From Nocardiopsis sp. FIRDI 009 (GTDB taxonomy: Bacteria > Actinomycetota > Actinomycetes > Streptosporangiales > Streptosporangiaceae), in NCBI RefSeq assembly GCF_003386285.1, contig NZ_QPNC01000016.1, positions 124,001 through 188,000 of the forward strand: DNA of 64,000 nt. The letters run 5' to 3'. Position numbers and translations under genes: made by a program. This document shows positions 36,805 to 45,879 of the stretch, in pieces. Position 1 is the stretch's first letter; the number at the start of each line of letters is the position of its first letter. Below the pieces are notes generated by a model. The model saw only the letters and a list, made by a program, of their open reading frames with translations. It had not been told where the DNA came from and did not search any database.

Positions 36805-38412
36805 GTGCGATCCGAGCAGCCCGAGACCGTACTCACCGGCGGACGCGTGGTCGACGGGACCGGCTCCCCCGCCCGCGCGGCCGACGTCGTCCTGGCGGGC
36901 GGCCGCGTCAGCCACATCCTTCCGCCCGGGGCCGCCAGGAGCACGGGGGAGTACGTCGACGTCGGCGGGCTCGTCGTCGCCCCGGGCTTCATCGACATGC
37001 ACGCCCACTCCGACCTCGCCGTGCTGGCCGACCCCGCCCACGAGGCCAAGGTCCTCCAGGGCGTCACCCTGGAGGTCGTCGGGCAGGACGGACTCGGCTA
37101 CGCGCCCGTCACCGAGGCCACCGCCGACGAGATCGGGACCCGGATCGCCGCCTGGAACGGCACCCCGGACCCCGACCGCTCCTGGCGCGGCGTCGGCGAG
37201 TACCTGGACCTGGTCGACCGGGGCGCCCCGGTCAACGTGGCCTGCCTCGTCCCGCACGGCAACGTCCGCATGGCCGTCATCGGGGACGAGGACCGGCCGC
37301 CCACGCCCGCCGAGACCGAGCGGATGCGCGCGATCGTCGCCCGGGGCATGGCGGAGGGCGCCCACGGCCTCTCCACCGGACTGACCTACGCCCCCGCCAT
37401 GTACGCGACCGACGACGAGATCGTGGACCTGCTCGAACCCGTCCGCGTGGCGCGCGGCTACTACTGCCCCCACCACCGCAACTACGGCTCCCGTGTCGTG
37501 GAGTCCTACCAGGAGTGCCTGGACGTCGCCCGCCGCGCCCACGTCCCGCTCCACCTCGCGCACTGCCACGTCAACTACCCGTGCAACCGCGGCCGCGCCC
37601 CCGAGGTCCTCGACGCCGTCGACGAGGCCACGGTCCGCTACGGCCTCGACGTCACCCTGGACAGCTACCCGTACACGGCCAGCGCCACGTACCTGGCCGC
37701 CCCGCTGCCCGGCTGGGTCCAGGAGGGCGGCGCCGCGGCGACCCTGGGCCGGCTGCGCGACCCCGGGATCCGCGCCCGGGTCCGGCACGAGGTCGAGGTC
37801 GAGGGGACGGACGGGAACCACGGCGTTCCGGTGGACTGGGCCACCGTCGTGGTCACCGGTGTCGGCGACCCCGCGCTGTCGTGGGCGGTCGGCTCGTCGG
37901 TCGCCGCGCTCGCCGAGTCGCGCGGCGTGCGGCCCGGCGAGCTCTTCCTCGACCTCCTCGTCGCGGACGAGCTGCGGTCCGGGTGCCTGATGGAGGTCGG
38001 CAACGAGGAGAACGTCCGTACCGTCATGCGGCACAGCTCGCACACCGGCGGCAGCGACGGCATCCTGGTCGGGGACCGCCCCCACCCGCGCGGCTGGGGC
38101 ACCTTCCCCCGCTACCTCGGCCACTACGTCCGCGAGCTCGGCGTCCTCAGCCTGGAGGAGTGCGTCCGCCACCTCACCTCGCGCGCGGCCCGCAGGCTGG
38201 GCCTCACCGACCGGGGCGTCGTCCACGTCGGGGCGGTGGCGGACCTGGTGGTCTTCGATCCCGACACCGTCGCGGCCGGGGCCACGTACGACCAACCCCG
38301 CCGGGCTCCGGTGGGCGTCGAACACGTCCTCGTGGGCGGTGAGTTCACCGTCCGCGACGGGCGGCGCACCGACCGGCTGCCGGGCCGGTCGGTGCGCCGC
38401 CGCGTCGGGTAG
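36805..38412 (+). CDS. N-acyl-D-amino-acid deacylase family amidohydrolase
   Basis: A 535-residue amidohydrolase-superfamily protein. PGFIDMHAHSDLA (about residues 65-77) carries the first two metal-binding His residues, TLEVVGQDG gives the metal-bridging region, and GLSTGLTYAPAMYATDDEI is characteristic of D-aminoacylases. Further His ligands lie in CPHHRNYGS and LHLAHCHVNY. The GTG at 36805 follows GGAGG by four bases. It would release D-amino acids from N-acyl forms or process N-acyl-D-peptides. Confidence 0.9.
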   Translation: MRSEQPETVLTGGRVVDGTGSPARAADVVLAGGRVSHILPPGAARSTGEYVDVGGLVVAPGFIDMHAHSDLAVLADPAHEAKVLQGVTLEVVGQDGLGYAPVTEATADEIGTRIAAWNGTPDPDRSWRGVGEYLDLVDRGAPVNVACLVPHGNVRMAVIGDEDRPPTPAETERMRAIVARGMAEGAHGLSTGLTYAPAMYATDDEIVDLLEPVRVARGYYCPHHRNYGSRVVESYQECLDVARRAHVPLHLAHCHVNYPCNRGRAPEVLDAVDEATVRYGLDVTLDSYPYTASATYLAAPLPGWVQEGGAAATLGRLRDPGIRARVRHEVEVEGTDGNHGVPVDWATVVVTGVGDPALSWAVGSSVAALAESRGVRPGELFLDLLVADELRSGCLMEVGNEENVRTVMRHSSHTGGSDGILVGDRPHPRGWGTFPRYLGHYVRELGVLSLEECVRHLTSRAARRLGLTDRGVVHVGAVADLVVFDPDTVAAGATYDQPRRAPVGVEHVLVGGEFTVRDGRRTDRLPGRSVRRRVG

Positions 38413-38444
38413 CGGACGGGGCCGGTCGGGGACGGCTCCGGAGG

Positions 38445-38762
38445 TCAGCCGATGACGATCGCGCCCGCCAGGACCGGGTGTCCGAACCGCACGTTCCCGT
38501 GGCCCGAGGCGAGCGCGCGGCTGCCCTGGCAGCTGGTCCCGGAGAAGAGCGCGAACCGGACGTTGGCCTCGGAGTCGATCTCCACGACACCGCCCTGGCC
38601 GGTCTTGAGCGTGCGGCAGCCGCCGTTGCGGACCGTCTGCTCGAAGCCCGACTCGAAGGTGACCCGCACCGTGGCGGAGTCGTCCTCCCCGTTCGACAAC
38701 CCGGAGACCGCTCCGGCGATGGTGGCGGACATGGTGGCGAGGTTGGCTGGGCGGATCGGCAC
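38445..38762 (-). CDS. Hypothetical beta-rich protein
   Basis: A 105-residue protein with a GTG start after GAGGGGAACCCC. It is dominated by alternating hydrophobic/polar segments (SATVRVTFESGFEQTV, GQGGVVEIDSEANVRFALFS) and has two Cys. No signal peptide or membrane helix is visible. Unknown family; perhaps a small beta-barrel or sandwich. Confidence 0.65.
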   Translation of the reverse strand: MPIRPANLATMSATIAGAVSGLSNGEDDSATVRVTFESGFEQTVRNGGCRTLKTGQGGVVEIDSEANVRFALFSGTSCQGSRALASGHGNVRFGHPVLAGAIVIG

Positions 38763-39005
38763 GGGGTTCCCCTCTTCGGCCGTGCCCGTGCACGCGCGCG
38801 GGCACGGAGATGGTTACTCTGTGTCATTTAGCTACAGGTTCAGGCGAAAGGGCGGGAGCCCTCACGGAGTGTCGGGCGATTCGTGCGATACGCGAAAGCG
38901 GCGCCGGTGCGGCGGGCGCCGGACGGGTAGGATCGACGGGGTTCCGGGGCGCCGCCCGGGCGAGGCACGACGACAGGCGCCGACCGACTGGAGGAGGTGA
39001 CCACG

Positions 39006-39293
39006 GTGACCCTTCTCATCACCGTGTTCGAGCTCCTCCTCCTGGGGCCGTTCCCCACCGAACTCGTGCCCCCGCCCGGCTCCCTGGCGCTGCTCGCCGC
39101 CGTCGGCGCGGCCCTGGCCCTCTACGTCCTGCACGGCCTGCGCCCCCGGCCGGTCCGCGACGCCGCGACCACGGCGGCGCGGGCGATGCGCCGCAGGTCC
39201 GACCGGCTGCCCGTACCCACACTGCGTGACCCGGACGCGGCGGGCAGGCCCCGGCCCAGAGCACCGGGTGCGGCCGCTCCGGCCGCTCGCTGA
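39006..39293 (+). CDS. DUF6412-like small membrane protein beside YidC
   Basis: A 95-residue protein with one or two N-terminal membrane helices (LLITVFELLLLGPFPTE, LALLAAVGAALALYVL) and a basic tail ending LPVPTLRDPDAAGRPRPRAPG. That tail matches what I recall of DUF6412 proteins, which sit next to a YidC paralogue in actinomycetes. AGGAGGTGA, a full match to the anti-Shine-Dalgarno end of 16S rRNA, precedes the GTG at 39006; GTG at 38997 lies within it and is less likely. Confidence 0.72.
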   Translation: MTLLITVFELLLLGPFPTELVPPPGSLALLAAVGAALALYVLHGLRPRPVRDAATTAARAMRRRSDRLPVPTLRDPDAAGRPRPRAPGAAAPAAR

Positions 39294-39427
39294 CCGGTCC
39301 CGCACGCCTCCGACGCGCTCTCCCCCACGCCCGGACCCTCCCGGCGCGTGCGCCGTCGGCGCGCCCGCGCGCCCTTCCGAGCGGCCAGACGTTCGACTCC
39401 ACCCCACTCGGACGAAGGGCCACACCC

Positions 39428-40135
39428 TTGTACGGACTCGGGCCGATCGCGGCCGCCGTCTCCCTGATCTCGGCGGTGCTCGCCGCCCTGACCTCGTTCC
39501 TCACCCCACTCGCCGGAGGGCTCGCCGCCGGATCCGCCGTCATCTGCCTGACCCTCCTGGTCCGCCTGCTCCTGTCGCCGCTGGGCGTGGCCCAGGTGCG
39601 GGCGGAGAAGGCCCGGGCGCGCGTCGCGCCCGAACTGGCCGAGCTCACGGCCAAGCACCGCGACGACCCGGCCCGGCTGCTCGCCGAACAGCGGCGGGTG
39701 TTCGCCGAGGCGGGGACCTCCCCGCTGGCGGGGTGCCTGCCGGCCCTCGCGCAGGCGCCGCTGCTCATCGCCGTCTACGGGGTCTTCACCGGGGCCGCCT
39801 CGGCGGACGAACCCCTGCTGGCGCACACCTTCGGCGGCGTCGAGCTGGGCGCGACGATGGCCGCGAGCGCGGACGGGGCGGTGGTCGCCCCGGTGTTCGC
39901 CGTGCTGCTGCTCCTCCTGGCCCTGGTGGCGTGGGCCAGCCGCCGCTACCTGGTGCTCCCCGCCATGAGCCGGGCGTCGGGCCGGTCACCCGTGGCGTCG
40001 GCGGTGTCCTGGCTCGGGTTCGTGCCCGTGGTGGTCGCGGCGTTCGTTCCCCTGGCCGCGGGACTGTACCTGGTGACCACGTCGGCGTGGACGCTCGGTG
40101 AGCGGTACCTGCTGCGACGGCTGCTCCCCGACTAG
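39428..40135 (+). CDS. YidC/Oxa1 family membrane insertase (paralogue)
   Basis: A 235-residue insertase with a TTG start after GAAGGG. After the first helices, LLVRLLLSPLGVAQVRAEKA begins the conserved region with the positively charged groove, and AGTSPLAGCLPALAQAPLLIAVY is the family signature. It is shorter than the essential YidC next to rnpA in most genomes, so this is likely a second copy, dedicated with the DUF6412-like partner to particular substrates. Confidence 0.9.
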   Translation: MYGLGPIAAAVSLISAVLAALTSFLTPLAGGLAAGSAVICLTLLVRLLLSPLGVAQVRAEKARARVAPELAELTAKHRDDPARLLAEQRRVFAEAGTSPLAGCLPALAQAPLLIAVYGVFTGAASADEPLLAHTFGGVELGATMAASADGAVVAPVFAVLLLLLALVAWASRRYLVLPAMSRASGRSPVASAVSWLGFVPVVVAAFVPLAAGLYLVTTSAWTLGERYLLRRLLPD

Positions 40136-41556
40136 CGGGAGCCGTCGTCCCGCGGGGTCCCCGTCCGGGACGGGGACCCCGGCCGGGCCGCGTGGGCGAC
40201 CGGGAGCAGGAACAGACCGCAGGCGGCGACCAGGATCCAGCCCGGACGGGACGCATGTGCCAGTTCCGCCGGGCCGGCCCCGGCGACCAGGCCCCCCGCG
40301 AGGGCGATGCCGAGCGCGGAGCCGAACTGCCGCGCGGTGGACGTGATCGCTCCGGCCACGCCCGCCCGGTCGGTGGGAAGCCCGCTGACCGCGGTGGTGG
40401 TGATCGGGGCGTTGGCGAAGCCGAACCCGACGCCGATGAGCGCGTGGGCGGTCAGCAGGAGCGGGACCCCCGTGTCCCCGTCGAGGCCGACGAGGCAGAG
40501 CCCGCCCGCAGCGATGAAGCCGCCGGCCAGGACGAGCGGGGGCCGAGGCCCGAGGCGGCCGACCAGGTATCCGGACAGCGGGGCGCAGACGGTCGCCCCG
40601 GCGGCCAGGGGCAGGACCGTCAGTCCGGCGTCCAGCGCCGTCCACCCCCGGTCCTGTTGCAGGTGGAGGGTGTTGAGCAGCAGGGTCGCGTTCAGGGCGA
40701 CGAAGACGGCGGCGGCGCCGAGGACCGCGCCGCCGAACACCGGACGCCGGAGCAGGCGCGGGTCGATGAGCGGTTCGCGCCGGCGGGACTCGACCCACAC
40801 GAAGCCGACCGTCACCGCCGCGGTGCAGGCGTACGCCGCCAGCATCGGGGGAGCCGTCCAGCCGACGTGCGGCCCCTCGATGAGGACTCCGACCGCGAGC
40901 GCGATGACCGCGATCAGCAGGAGCTGGCCGGGGACGTCGAGGCGCCGTGCCCGCCGTGCGCGGGACTCCGGGACGAACACCGCGCTGAGCGCGAGGGCGG
41001 CGACCACGACGGGACCGTTGATCCAGAACAGCGACCGCCAGCCGAGCCCCTCCACCAGCGCGCCGCCCACGACCGGCCCGGCAGCCATGCTGAGTCCGAA
41101 GACCGACGCCCAGACACCGATCGCCCGCGCCCGCTCCCCGGGGTCGGGCATCGCGTTCACCACGATCGCCAGGGCCACCGGGCTGAGCATCGAGGCGCCG
41201 ACCCCCTGCGCGGCACGGGCCGCGACGAGCGCGCCCAGTGACGGGGCGAGGGCACAGGCGAGCGAGGACACGCCGAAGACGGCCAGTCCGACCTGGAACA
41301 CCCTTCGGCGTCCGAAGCGGTCCGCCAGAGCTCCGGAGGAGATCAGGAGGCCGGCCAGGACGAGGGTGTAGGCGTCCACGACCCATTGGAGGCCGCGGGT
41401 CCCGACATCCAGACCGAGCCCGATCGCGGGCAGGCCCACGTTGACGACGGTGGTGTCCAGCCCCACCAGGAACATGCTCAGGCAGCAGACGGCCAGGACC
41501 GTCCACCGTCGTCGTGTGCTCAGGGAGGGCTGGGCCGGGTGGGTGGTCGCGGTCAC
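40132..41556 (-). CDS. MFS transporter, DHA2-like
   Basis: A 474-residue 14-helix exporter. Features are GLDTTVVNVGLPAIGLGLD (helix 1), GALADRFGRRRVFQ (motif A) and the antiporter motif in GERARAIGVWASVFGLSMAA. The GTG start at 41556 lacks a strong ribosome site. It overlaps the convergent yidC end by four bases. No adjacent regulator suggests its inducer. Confidence 0.9.
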   Translation of the reverse strand: MTATTHPAQPSLSTRRRWTVLAVCCLSMFLVGLDTTVVNVGLPAIGLGLDVGTRGLQWVVDAYTLVLAGLLISSGALADRFGRRRVFQVGLAVFGVSSLACALAPSLGALVAARAAQGVGASMLSPVALAIVVNAMPDPGERARAIGVWASVFGLSMAAGPVVGGALVEGLGWRSLFWINGPVVVAALALSAVFVPESRARRARRLDVPGQLLLIAVIALAVGVLIEGPHVGWTAPPMLAAYACTAAVTVGFVWVESRRREPLIDPRLLRRPVFGGAVLGAAAVFVALNATLLLNTLHLQQDRGWTALDAGLTVLPLAAGATVCAPLSGYLVGRLGPRPPLVLAGGFIAAGGLCLVGLDGDTGVPLLLTAHALIGVGFGFANAPITTTAVSGLPTDRAGVAGAITSTARQFGSALGIALAGGLVAGAGPAELAHASRPGWILVAACGLFLLPVAHAARPGSPSRTGTPRDDGSR

Positions 41557-41653
41557 GGTGTGCCTCGCAGGTCCGGGAGCGGGTCGGTCCGGACATGGTC
41601 GGCGTGGACCGCGCCCCGTGGCCAGCGAACGTGCCGAGACGGCACCGCCGGGG

Positions 41654-42283
41654 TCAGAACTCCACGGTCACGCAGGCGAGGCGGTCGCCGGCGGTACCCG
41701 CCTCGCCCGGTTCGGTGTTCGTGTGGTGCTCGTGGAGCACGACCGAGTTGGCCTCGCCCTCACGGAACTCCCAGGGGACGGTGGTGGCCGCGAACCCGTT
41801 GCCGGTGTCGTCGGTGGTGAAGTCGAGCCACACCTCGTTCTCGGGGTTGGCGTAGGCGGGGTCGGTCGACGGCTCGTCCTCGCCCGCGGCCGGGTCCACC
41901 TCGTTCTGGTAGTGCGGGCCCGCCGCCGCGGGGTCGTCACCGCAGGGCCGGGTGTGCACGTGCGCGCCGAAGTCCCGGTCGGGTTCCAGGTCGGTGCCGG
42001 TGAACTGCACGTAGGTCTCACCGTTCTCGACGCGGACCTGGACGTCGGAGGTCGCGCCCTCGGGGACGGCGGTCTCGTCGTAGGTGATGGCGGCCTCGCT
42101 CTCACCGGGCGGCAGGAAGATCGACGCGGTGACACTGGGGGAGGCCGTGGGCTGGAGGGTCGGCGCGTCGGTGGCGGCGGTGTCGCCGCCACCGTTCTCC
42201 CCGGTGTCGGAGCCCTCGTCGGCGCATCCGGTGGCGATGAGGGCGGTCAGTGCCAGTCCGACGGTGAGCGAGATCGTGCGCAT
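41654..42283 (-). CDS. Cu/Zn superoxide dismutase-like lipoprotein
   Basis: A 209-residue secreted lipoprotein (lipobox LIATGC, Cys20) with an acidic linker and a SOD_Cu-type beta barrel. GAHVHTRPCGDDPAAAGPHYQN (under two pieces: GAHVHTRPCG, AGPHYQN) and VLHEHHTNTEPG carry His residues at metal-binding positions, and the Cys pair is RPCG/LACV. Some His spacing differs from classical SodC, so Cu/Zn activity is probable but not certain; family members without full sites bind metal or signal. GGGAG precedes the ATG. Confidence 0.78.
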   Translation of the reverse strand: MRTISLTVGLALTALIATGCADEGSDTGENGGGDTAATDAPTLQPTASPSVTASIFLPPGESEAAITYDETAVPEGATSDVQVRVENGETYVQFTGTDLEPDRDFGAHVHTRPCGDDPAAAGPHYQNEVDPAAGEDEPSTDPAYANPENEVWLDFTTDDTGNGFAATTVPWEFREGEANSVVLHEHHTNTEPGEAGTAGDRLACVTVEF

Positions 42284-42323
42284 GACGGGACTCCCGGTGT
42301 GATCGCTGCGGTCGATCGCAACG

Positions 42324-42347
42324 TTACCCAAGGTGTCCCTTGGATAA
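42324..42347. promoter_or_regulatory. TTACCCAAGG-TGTC-CCTTGGATAA inverted repeat
   Basis: Ten-base arms with one mismatch and a 4-base centre, about 40-65 bp upstream of the SOD-like gene and abutting the stop of the DUF3291 gene. Its position fits an operator over the SOD-like promoter; it could also act as a weak terminator for the gene upstream. A redox-sensing regulator is a natural candidate, possibly the Cys-containing one at 42867. Confidence 0.5.
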
Positions 42348-42833
42348 CTAGGCGTGCTGATCGTGGTGCGTCGGGGCGGGGAACGGGGTCCTGAGGTCGA
42401 ACGCCTCGGGGGTGGGGCCGTTCGCACGCAGCAGGTCGAGCCGCCGCTTGGCCTCCTCGACGGTGGGGATCGTACCGCTCGGGATCCACCACAGCACCAT
42501 GTAGGCCTCGCGCATGTGCTCGAACCACTCGCGCCGCCGTCGCAGGAAGTCCAGGTGCTCCGTGCGGTAGGCGAAGTTCCACAGCGCGTCGACGCCCTCC
42601 CACACGGAGAAGTTGAGCAGGAGGTCCTCGCCGAACGGGCGCAGGTTGGTGGCGTCCTTCTCCCCGTCCTCGATGAACCGCCAGACGAAGCCGGGGGAGG
42701 CGTCGGCGAGGGCGTTGATCGGGTCGAGCGCGTCGGTGAAGTCCTTCATCGAGGGGTCGTCGAGAGGCGCGCGGAGGGTGGCGATGTTCAGTTGGGCGAG
42801 GTGGTGCGCGGGGGCGGGGGCGGAGGTGTTCAT
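42348..42833 (-). CDS. DUF3291 domain-containing protein
   Basis: A 161-residue protein with the DUF3291 signature: AQLNIATLRAPLDDPSMKDF at the start, SVWEGVDALWNFAYRTEH in the centre and LWWIPSGTIPTVEEAKRRLD near the end. It belongs to the dimeric alpha/beta-barrel group related to antibiotic-biosynthesis monooxygenases; function is unknown. It lies 33 bases after the regulator gene and is probably co-transcribed with it. Confidence 0.85.
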   Translation of the reverse strand: MNTSAPAPAHHLAQLNIATLRAPLDDPSMKDFTDALDPINALADASPGFVWRFIEDGEKDATNLRPFGEDLLLNFSVWEGVDALWNFAYRTEHLDFLRRRREWFEHMREAYMVLWWIPSGTIPTVEEAKRRLDLLRANGPTPEAFDLRTPFPAPTHHDQHA

Positions 42834-42866
42834 GGGAGGTAGGACACCACGGCCGCGACTTCTATG

Positions 42867-43514
42867 TCAATCTTCATTGTTTTTGGAAACGACCACACAG
42901 CACCGGCCCGGGGCCGGAGCCATCCGGGCGCGCTCGCCGTCCTCGCCGCGCGCCTCCAGCGCCCCGCGCAGCAGTTCCAGGTTGAGCCCGCAGGCCAGCG
43001 GCGGGAACTCCCGGGCCAGGCTGTGGAACGGGCAGTTCCGCAGTCGGAGGCCGTCCTCGGCGTCCTCGGGCTCGTAGCCGCGATCGCGCAGGAACTCGGG
43101 GAGCGGGATGTCCCCGCTCCCCGCGCCGACCCGCTCCCCCTCCGCCCTGGCCGCCGCGTGCAGGGCGTCCTCCGCCCCGTACCGGTCCACCGCCTCCGCC
43201 AGCACGCGCGCGGCGAGTTCGTAGTCGCGGGGCGGCAGGTGCAGGGACAGCTCCCGTCCCGACCGGCGGTAGAGCTTGGCGGGGCGCCCCGAACCGGGTC
43301 CCTCGCGCCCGCTCACCTTGCGGCGGGTCACCTCCAGCAGCCCCGCGTCGACCAGCCGGTCCAGGTGGTGGGCGGCCAGCGTGCGCTGGAGTCCCAGCGC
43401 GTCGGCGGCCTCTCCCCGGCCGACGTCGCCCTCGGCGGCGGCGACGTACTCGTACAGCCGACGGCGGACGGGGTCGGCGAGGGCGCGGGCGGCGTCGATC
43501 GAGGCGTGGTCCAT
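42867..43514 (-). CDS. Winged-helix regulator with putative Fe-S/metal Cys motif (SufR-like)
   Basis: A 215-residue regulator. The N-terminal ArsR/SufR-type winged helix spans about 1-75 (ALADPVRRRLYEYVA; LQRTLAAHHLDRLVDAGLL). The C-terminal part has CPFHSLA, then PLACGLN and, near the end, GRCCVVV. SufR-like proteins use Cys residues at such positions to hold an Fe-S cluster that senses iron or oxidative stress. Here the number and spacing are right for a cluster but not proven. It is followed by DUF3291 and the SOD-like gene. Confidence 0.82.
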   Translation of the reverse strand: MDHASIDAARALADPVRRRLYEYVAAAEGDVGRGEAADALGLQRTLAAHHLDRLVDAGLLEVTRRKVSGREGPGSGRPAKLYRRSGRELSLHLPPRDYELAARVLAEAVDRYGAEDALHAAARAEGERVGAGSGDIPLPEFLRDRGYEPEDAEDGLRLRNCPFHSLAREFPPLACGLNLELLRGALEARGEDGERARMAPAPGRCCVVVSKNNED

Positions 43515-43606
43515 GCGTCCATTGTGCGACCGGCGCCCGACCGGCGTCCGGGCCGCGGGTGGTGGCAGACTGGAGGGGACCCCACGACCCCTGCTGAACA
43601 GGCGAC

Positions 43607-44227
43607 ATGCGAACGATCAGACGCGGCGGCGAGCACGAGACCGAGATCCGCAAGTCCCGGTTCATCTGCGCCCTGGCCAGGGTGGACAGCGAGGACGCCG
43701 CCCGTGACTTCATCGCCGAGCGGCGCAGGGAGCACTGGAACGCCAACCACAACTGCACCGCCTACGTCCTCGGCGAGGACGGGGGGATCCAGCGGTCCAG
43801 CGACGACGGGGAGCCCGGGGGGACCGCCGGGGTGCCCATGCTGGAGGTCCTGCGCCACCGCCGCCTCACCGACACGGTCGCCGTGGTCACCCGCTACTTC
43901 GGCGGGGTGAAGCTCGGCGCGGGCGGCCTCATCCGCGCCTACGGCAATGCCGTGTCCGCCGCCGTGGACGAGTTCGGGGTGCTGGAGCGGCGCAGGCTGC
44001 TGGTCGTGGACGTGTTCGCCGACTACGTGCTCGGCGGACGCCTGGAGAGCGACCTGCGCGACTCGTCGCTGGTGGTGCGCGACGTGGCCTACGAGGACCG
44101 GGTGCGGATCGAGGTGGCCCTGCCCGAGGCCGAGCTGCCCGACTTCGGGCTCCGCCTCGCCGAACTGACGGGCGGCCGGGCGGAGTACGAGGTCAGGGGC
44201 GCCACGGTTGTCGAGGTGGACCCCTGA
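43607..44227 (+). CDS. yigZ: YigZ family protein (IMPACT/UPF0029)
   Basis: A 206-residue protein. The N-terminal UPF0029 domain has EIRKSRFICALARVDSEDAA, ARDFIAERRREHWNANHNC, SDDGEPGGTAGVPMLEVL and VTRYFGGVKLGAGGL. A ferredoxin-like C-terminal domain follows. The family is a conserved relative of eukaryotic IMPACT and is thought to act in translation or proline-peptidase-linked roles, with no fixed biochemical function. ATG at 43607, divergent from the regulator. Confidence 0.92.
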   Translation: MRTIRRGGEHETEIRKSRFICALARVDSEDAARDFIAERRREHWNANHNCTAYVLGEDGGIQRSSDDGEPGGTAGVPMLEVLRHRRLTDTVAVVTRYFGGVKLGAGGLIRAYGNAVSAAVDEFGVLERRRLLVVDVFADYVLGGRLESDLRDSSLVVRDVAYEDRVRIEVALPEAELPDFGLRLAELTGGRAEYEVRGATVVEVDP

Positions 44228-44345
44228 CCCGGCGGCGGGCCACGTTCACACCTCCGTAACGAGTCGCCGCCCGACCGTGTCGGCGCGACCGGGCGCGGCT
44301 TAGGATTTTGCCGTATACGTCATCGTTCGTGGGGAGTCACCGTCC

Positions 44346-45827
44346 ATGCGCAGCACACGTGTGCCCTCGGTGCTGTCCTGGGGTCTCGTCGTGCTGCTGG
44401 TCGCGGGCTGCACCACCGACGCCGAAGAACCCGAGGAGCCGCCCGCTCCCGCGCCCACGGGTGAGCCCACGCCGCTGCCGACCGAGTTCGGCGGCGCGGC
44501 CCCGCCGGGGATCGACGGTGAGGTCCTGCGCTTCCTCCACGGGGAGGAGGCCGACGTCCACGACATCCTCGACGACCCCCTCGGGGTGCGGATCAGCCCC
44601 GTCGGGGCGGCCTTCCTCATCAGCTCGGGCGGCGCGGACCGGCACCTGCTGCACGACGCGGCCACCGGGGACACCCTCTGGGAGGGCGAGGCGAGGTTCC
44701 GCGGCTTCGACACCGACCTGTCGGGCGCCCCCGTCATGCGGATGACCGACGACGACGGCCCCTACGTCCTCGACGCGCACGGGGAACGGGTGTGGGAACC
44801 GGCCGAGGAGGGCGACACCTACCTCGACGGCGTCGCCGTGCGCTACCCGGACGAGTGGAGCTTCGACGACCCCGGGGGCGAGTACGCGATCCTGGACGTC
44901 GACGGCGCGACGCTGTGGGAGTACACCTTCGACGCCCCGACGCCGGCTCCGACGCCGACGGACGGGGAACCCTCGGCGGAGCCGGACGGGGAGGACGCCG
45001 ACGAACCGGACGCGGACACCGGGGACGACGGCGACCGCGCGGACGAGGGCGTGCCCGTGGCGGGCGTCCCCGTGACCGCGTGGGACGGCGGGGTGCTGGT
45101 GGCCCCCGGCGGCTCCGTCCTGCGCGCCGCCTCGCTGGACGAGGACTCGCCCGGCGAGGAGCTGTGGTCGGTCAGCGGGGTCGACGAGGACCTGGGGCGG
45201 TCCGCCTCCGCGCCGGTCCCCGTCCCCAGCGTGCTCGGCCGGTACACGCTGCCCGGGGAACCGGACGAGGGCGCCGAGGACGGTGAGCCGGGCGGAGACG
45301 TCCTGGTCGTGCGCTGGGCGGGCCGTGAGGAGCCGTCCACGCTCGCCGCCTACGACCGCGAGGACGGCGGGCTCCTGTGGGCCCTGGAGGAGCCCGGCCC
45401 CAACCCGGTCGGTGAGCCCTTCGAACCCGCGGAGCGGGCGGGCGGCCTCTACGACGAGGCCACGGGCACCCTGCTGCTGCCCCAGGCGAGCGGCGAGGCC
45501 ACCCTGGTCGCCGTCGACCTCGCCCGGGGCGAGGTCCGGTGGGGCCTGGAGGAGGACGACGTGGCGATCTCCCCCGCCTTCACCCACGACGGACTCGTCT
45601 ACGCCGACGCCCGCGCCAACGACGGCACGGACGAGCAGGTGGTCCTCGAAGCCGACACGATGGACGTGGTCGCCGAGGACCCGCCCGCCTACGTCGAGGC
45701 GGTGAACGGGAGCGGCCACGCCGTCCTGGTGTGGGACCGGCAGCGGTTCGTCTTCGGCCCGCCGCCGGAGGAGGAGCCCTCGCGGGGGCCGACGGACGAG
45801 CCCTCCCCGACGGACGATCCCAGCTGA
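44346..45827 (+). CDS. PQQ-binding-like beta-propeller lipoprotein
   Basis: A 493-residue lipoprotein (lipobox LVAGC, Cys22) with a Pro/Glu-rich spacer and repeated propeller blades (DAATGDTLWEGEARFRGF, VDGATLWEYTF, DREDGGLLWALEEPG, LARGEVRWGLEED), each carrying the Trp-docking-like ...LW pattern. An internal acidic, Pro-rich linker (about 200-235) splits the propeller. Cell-surface PQQ/WD40-like propellers often scaffold complexes; here it sits next to a type VII-like locus, so an assembly role is possible. Function not otherwise visible. Confidence 0.8.
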   Translation: MRSTRVPSVLSWGLVVLLVAGCTTDAEEPEEPPAPAPTGEPTPLPTEFGGAAPPGIDGEVLRFLHGEEADVHDILDDPLGVRISPVGAAFLISSGGADRHLLHDAATGDTLWEGEARFRGFDTDLSGAPVMRMTDDDGPYVLDAHGERVWEPAEEGDTYLDGVAVRYPDEWSFDDPGGEYAILDVDGATLWEYTFDAPTPAPTPTDGEPSAEPDGEDADEPDADTGDDGDRADEGVPVAGVPVTAWDGGVLVAPGGSVLRAASLDEDSPGEELWSVSGVDEDLGRSASAPVPVPSVLGRYTLPGEPDEGAEDGEPGGDVLVVRWAGREEPSTLAAYDREDGGLLWALEEPGPNPVGEPFEPAERAGGLYDEATGTLLLPQASGEATLVAVDLARGEVRWGLEEDDVAISPAFTHDGLVYADARANDGTDEQVVLEADTMDVVAEDPPAYVEAVNGSGHAVLVWDRQRFVFGPPPEEEPSRGPTDEPSPTDDPS

Positions 45828-45879
45828 CACCGCGCTTCCGCGCGACCCGCCCGTCCCGCCGCACCCGCCCCGCCGCGGG

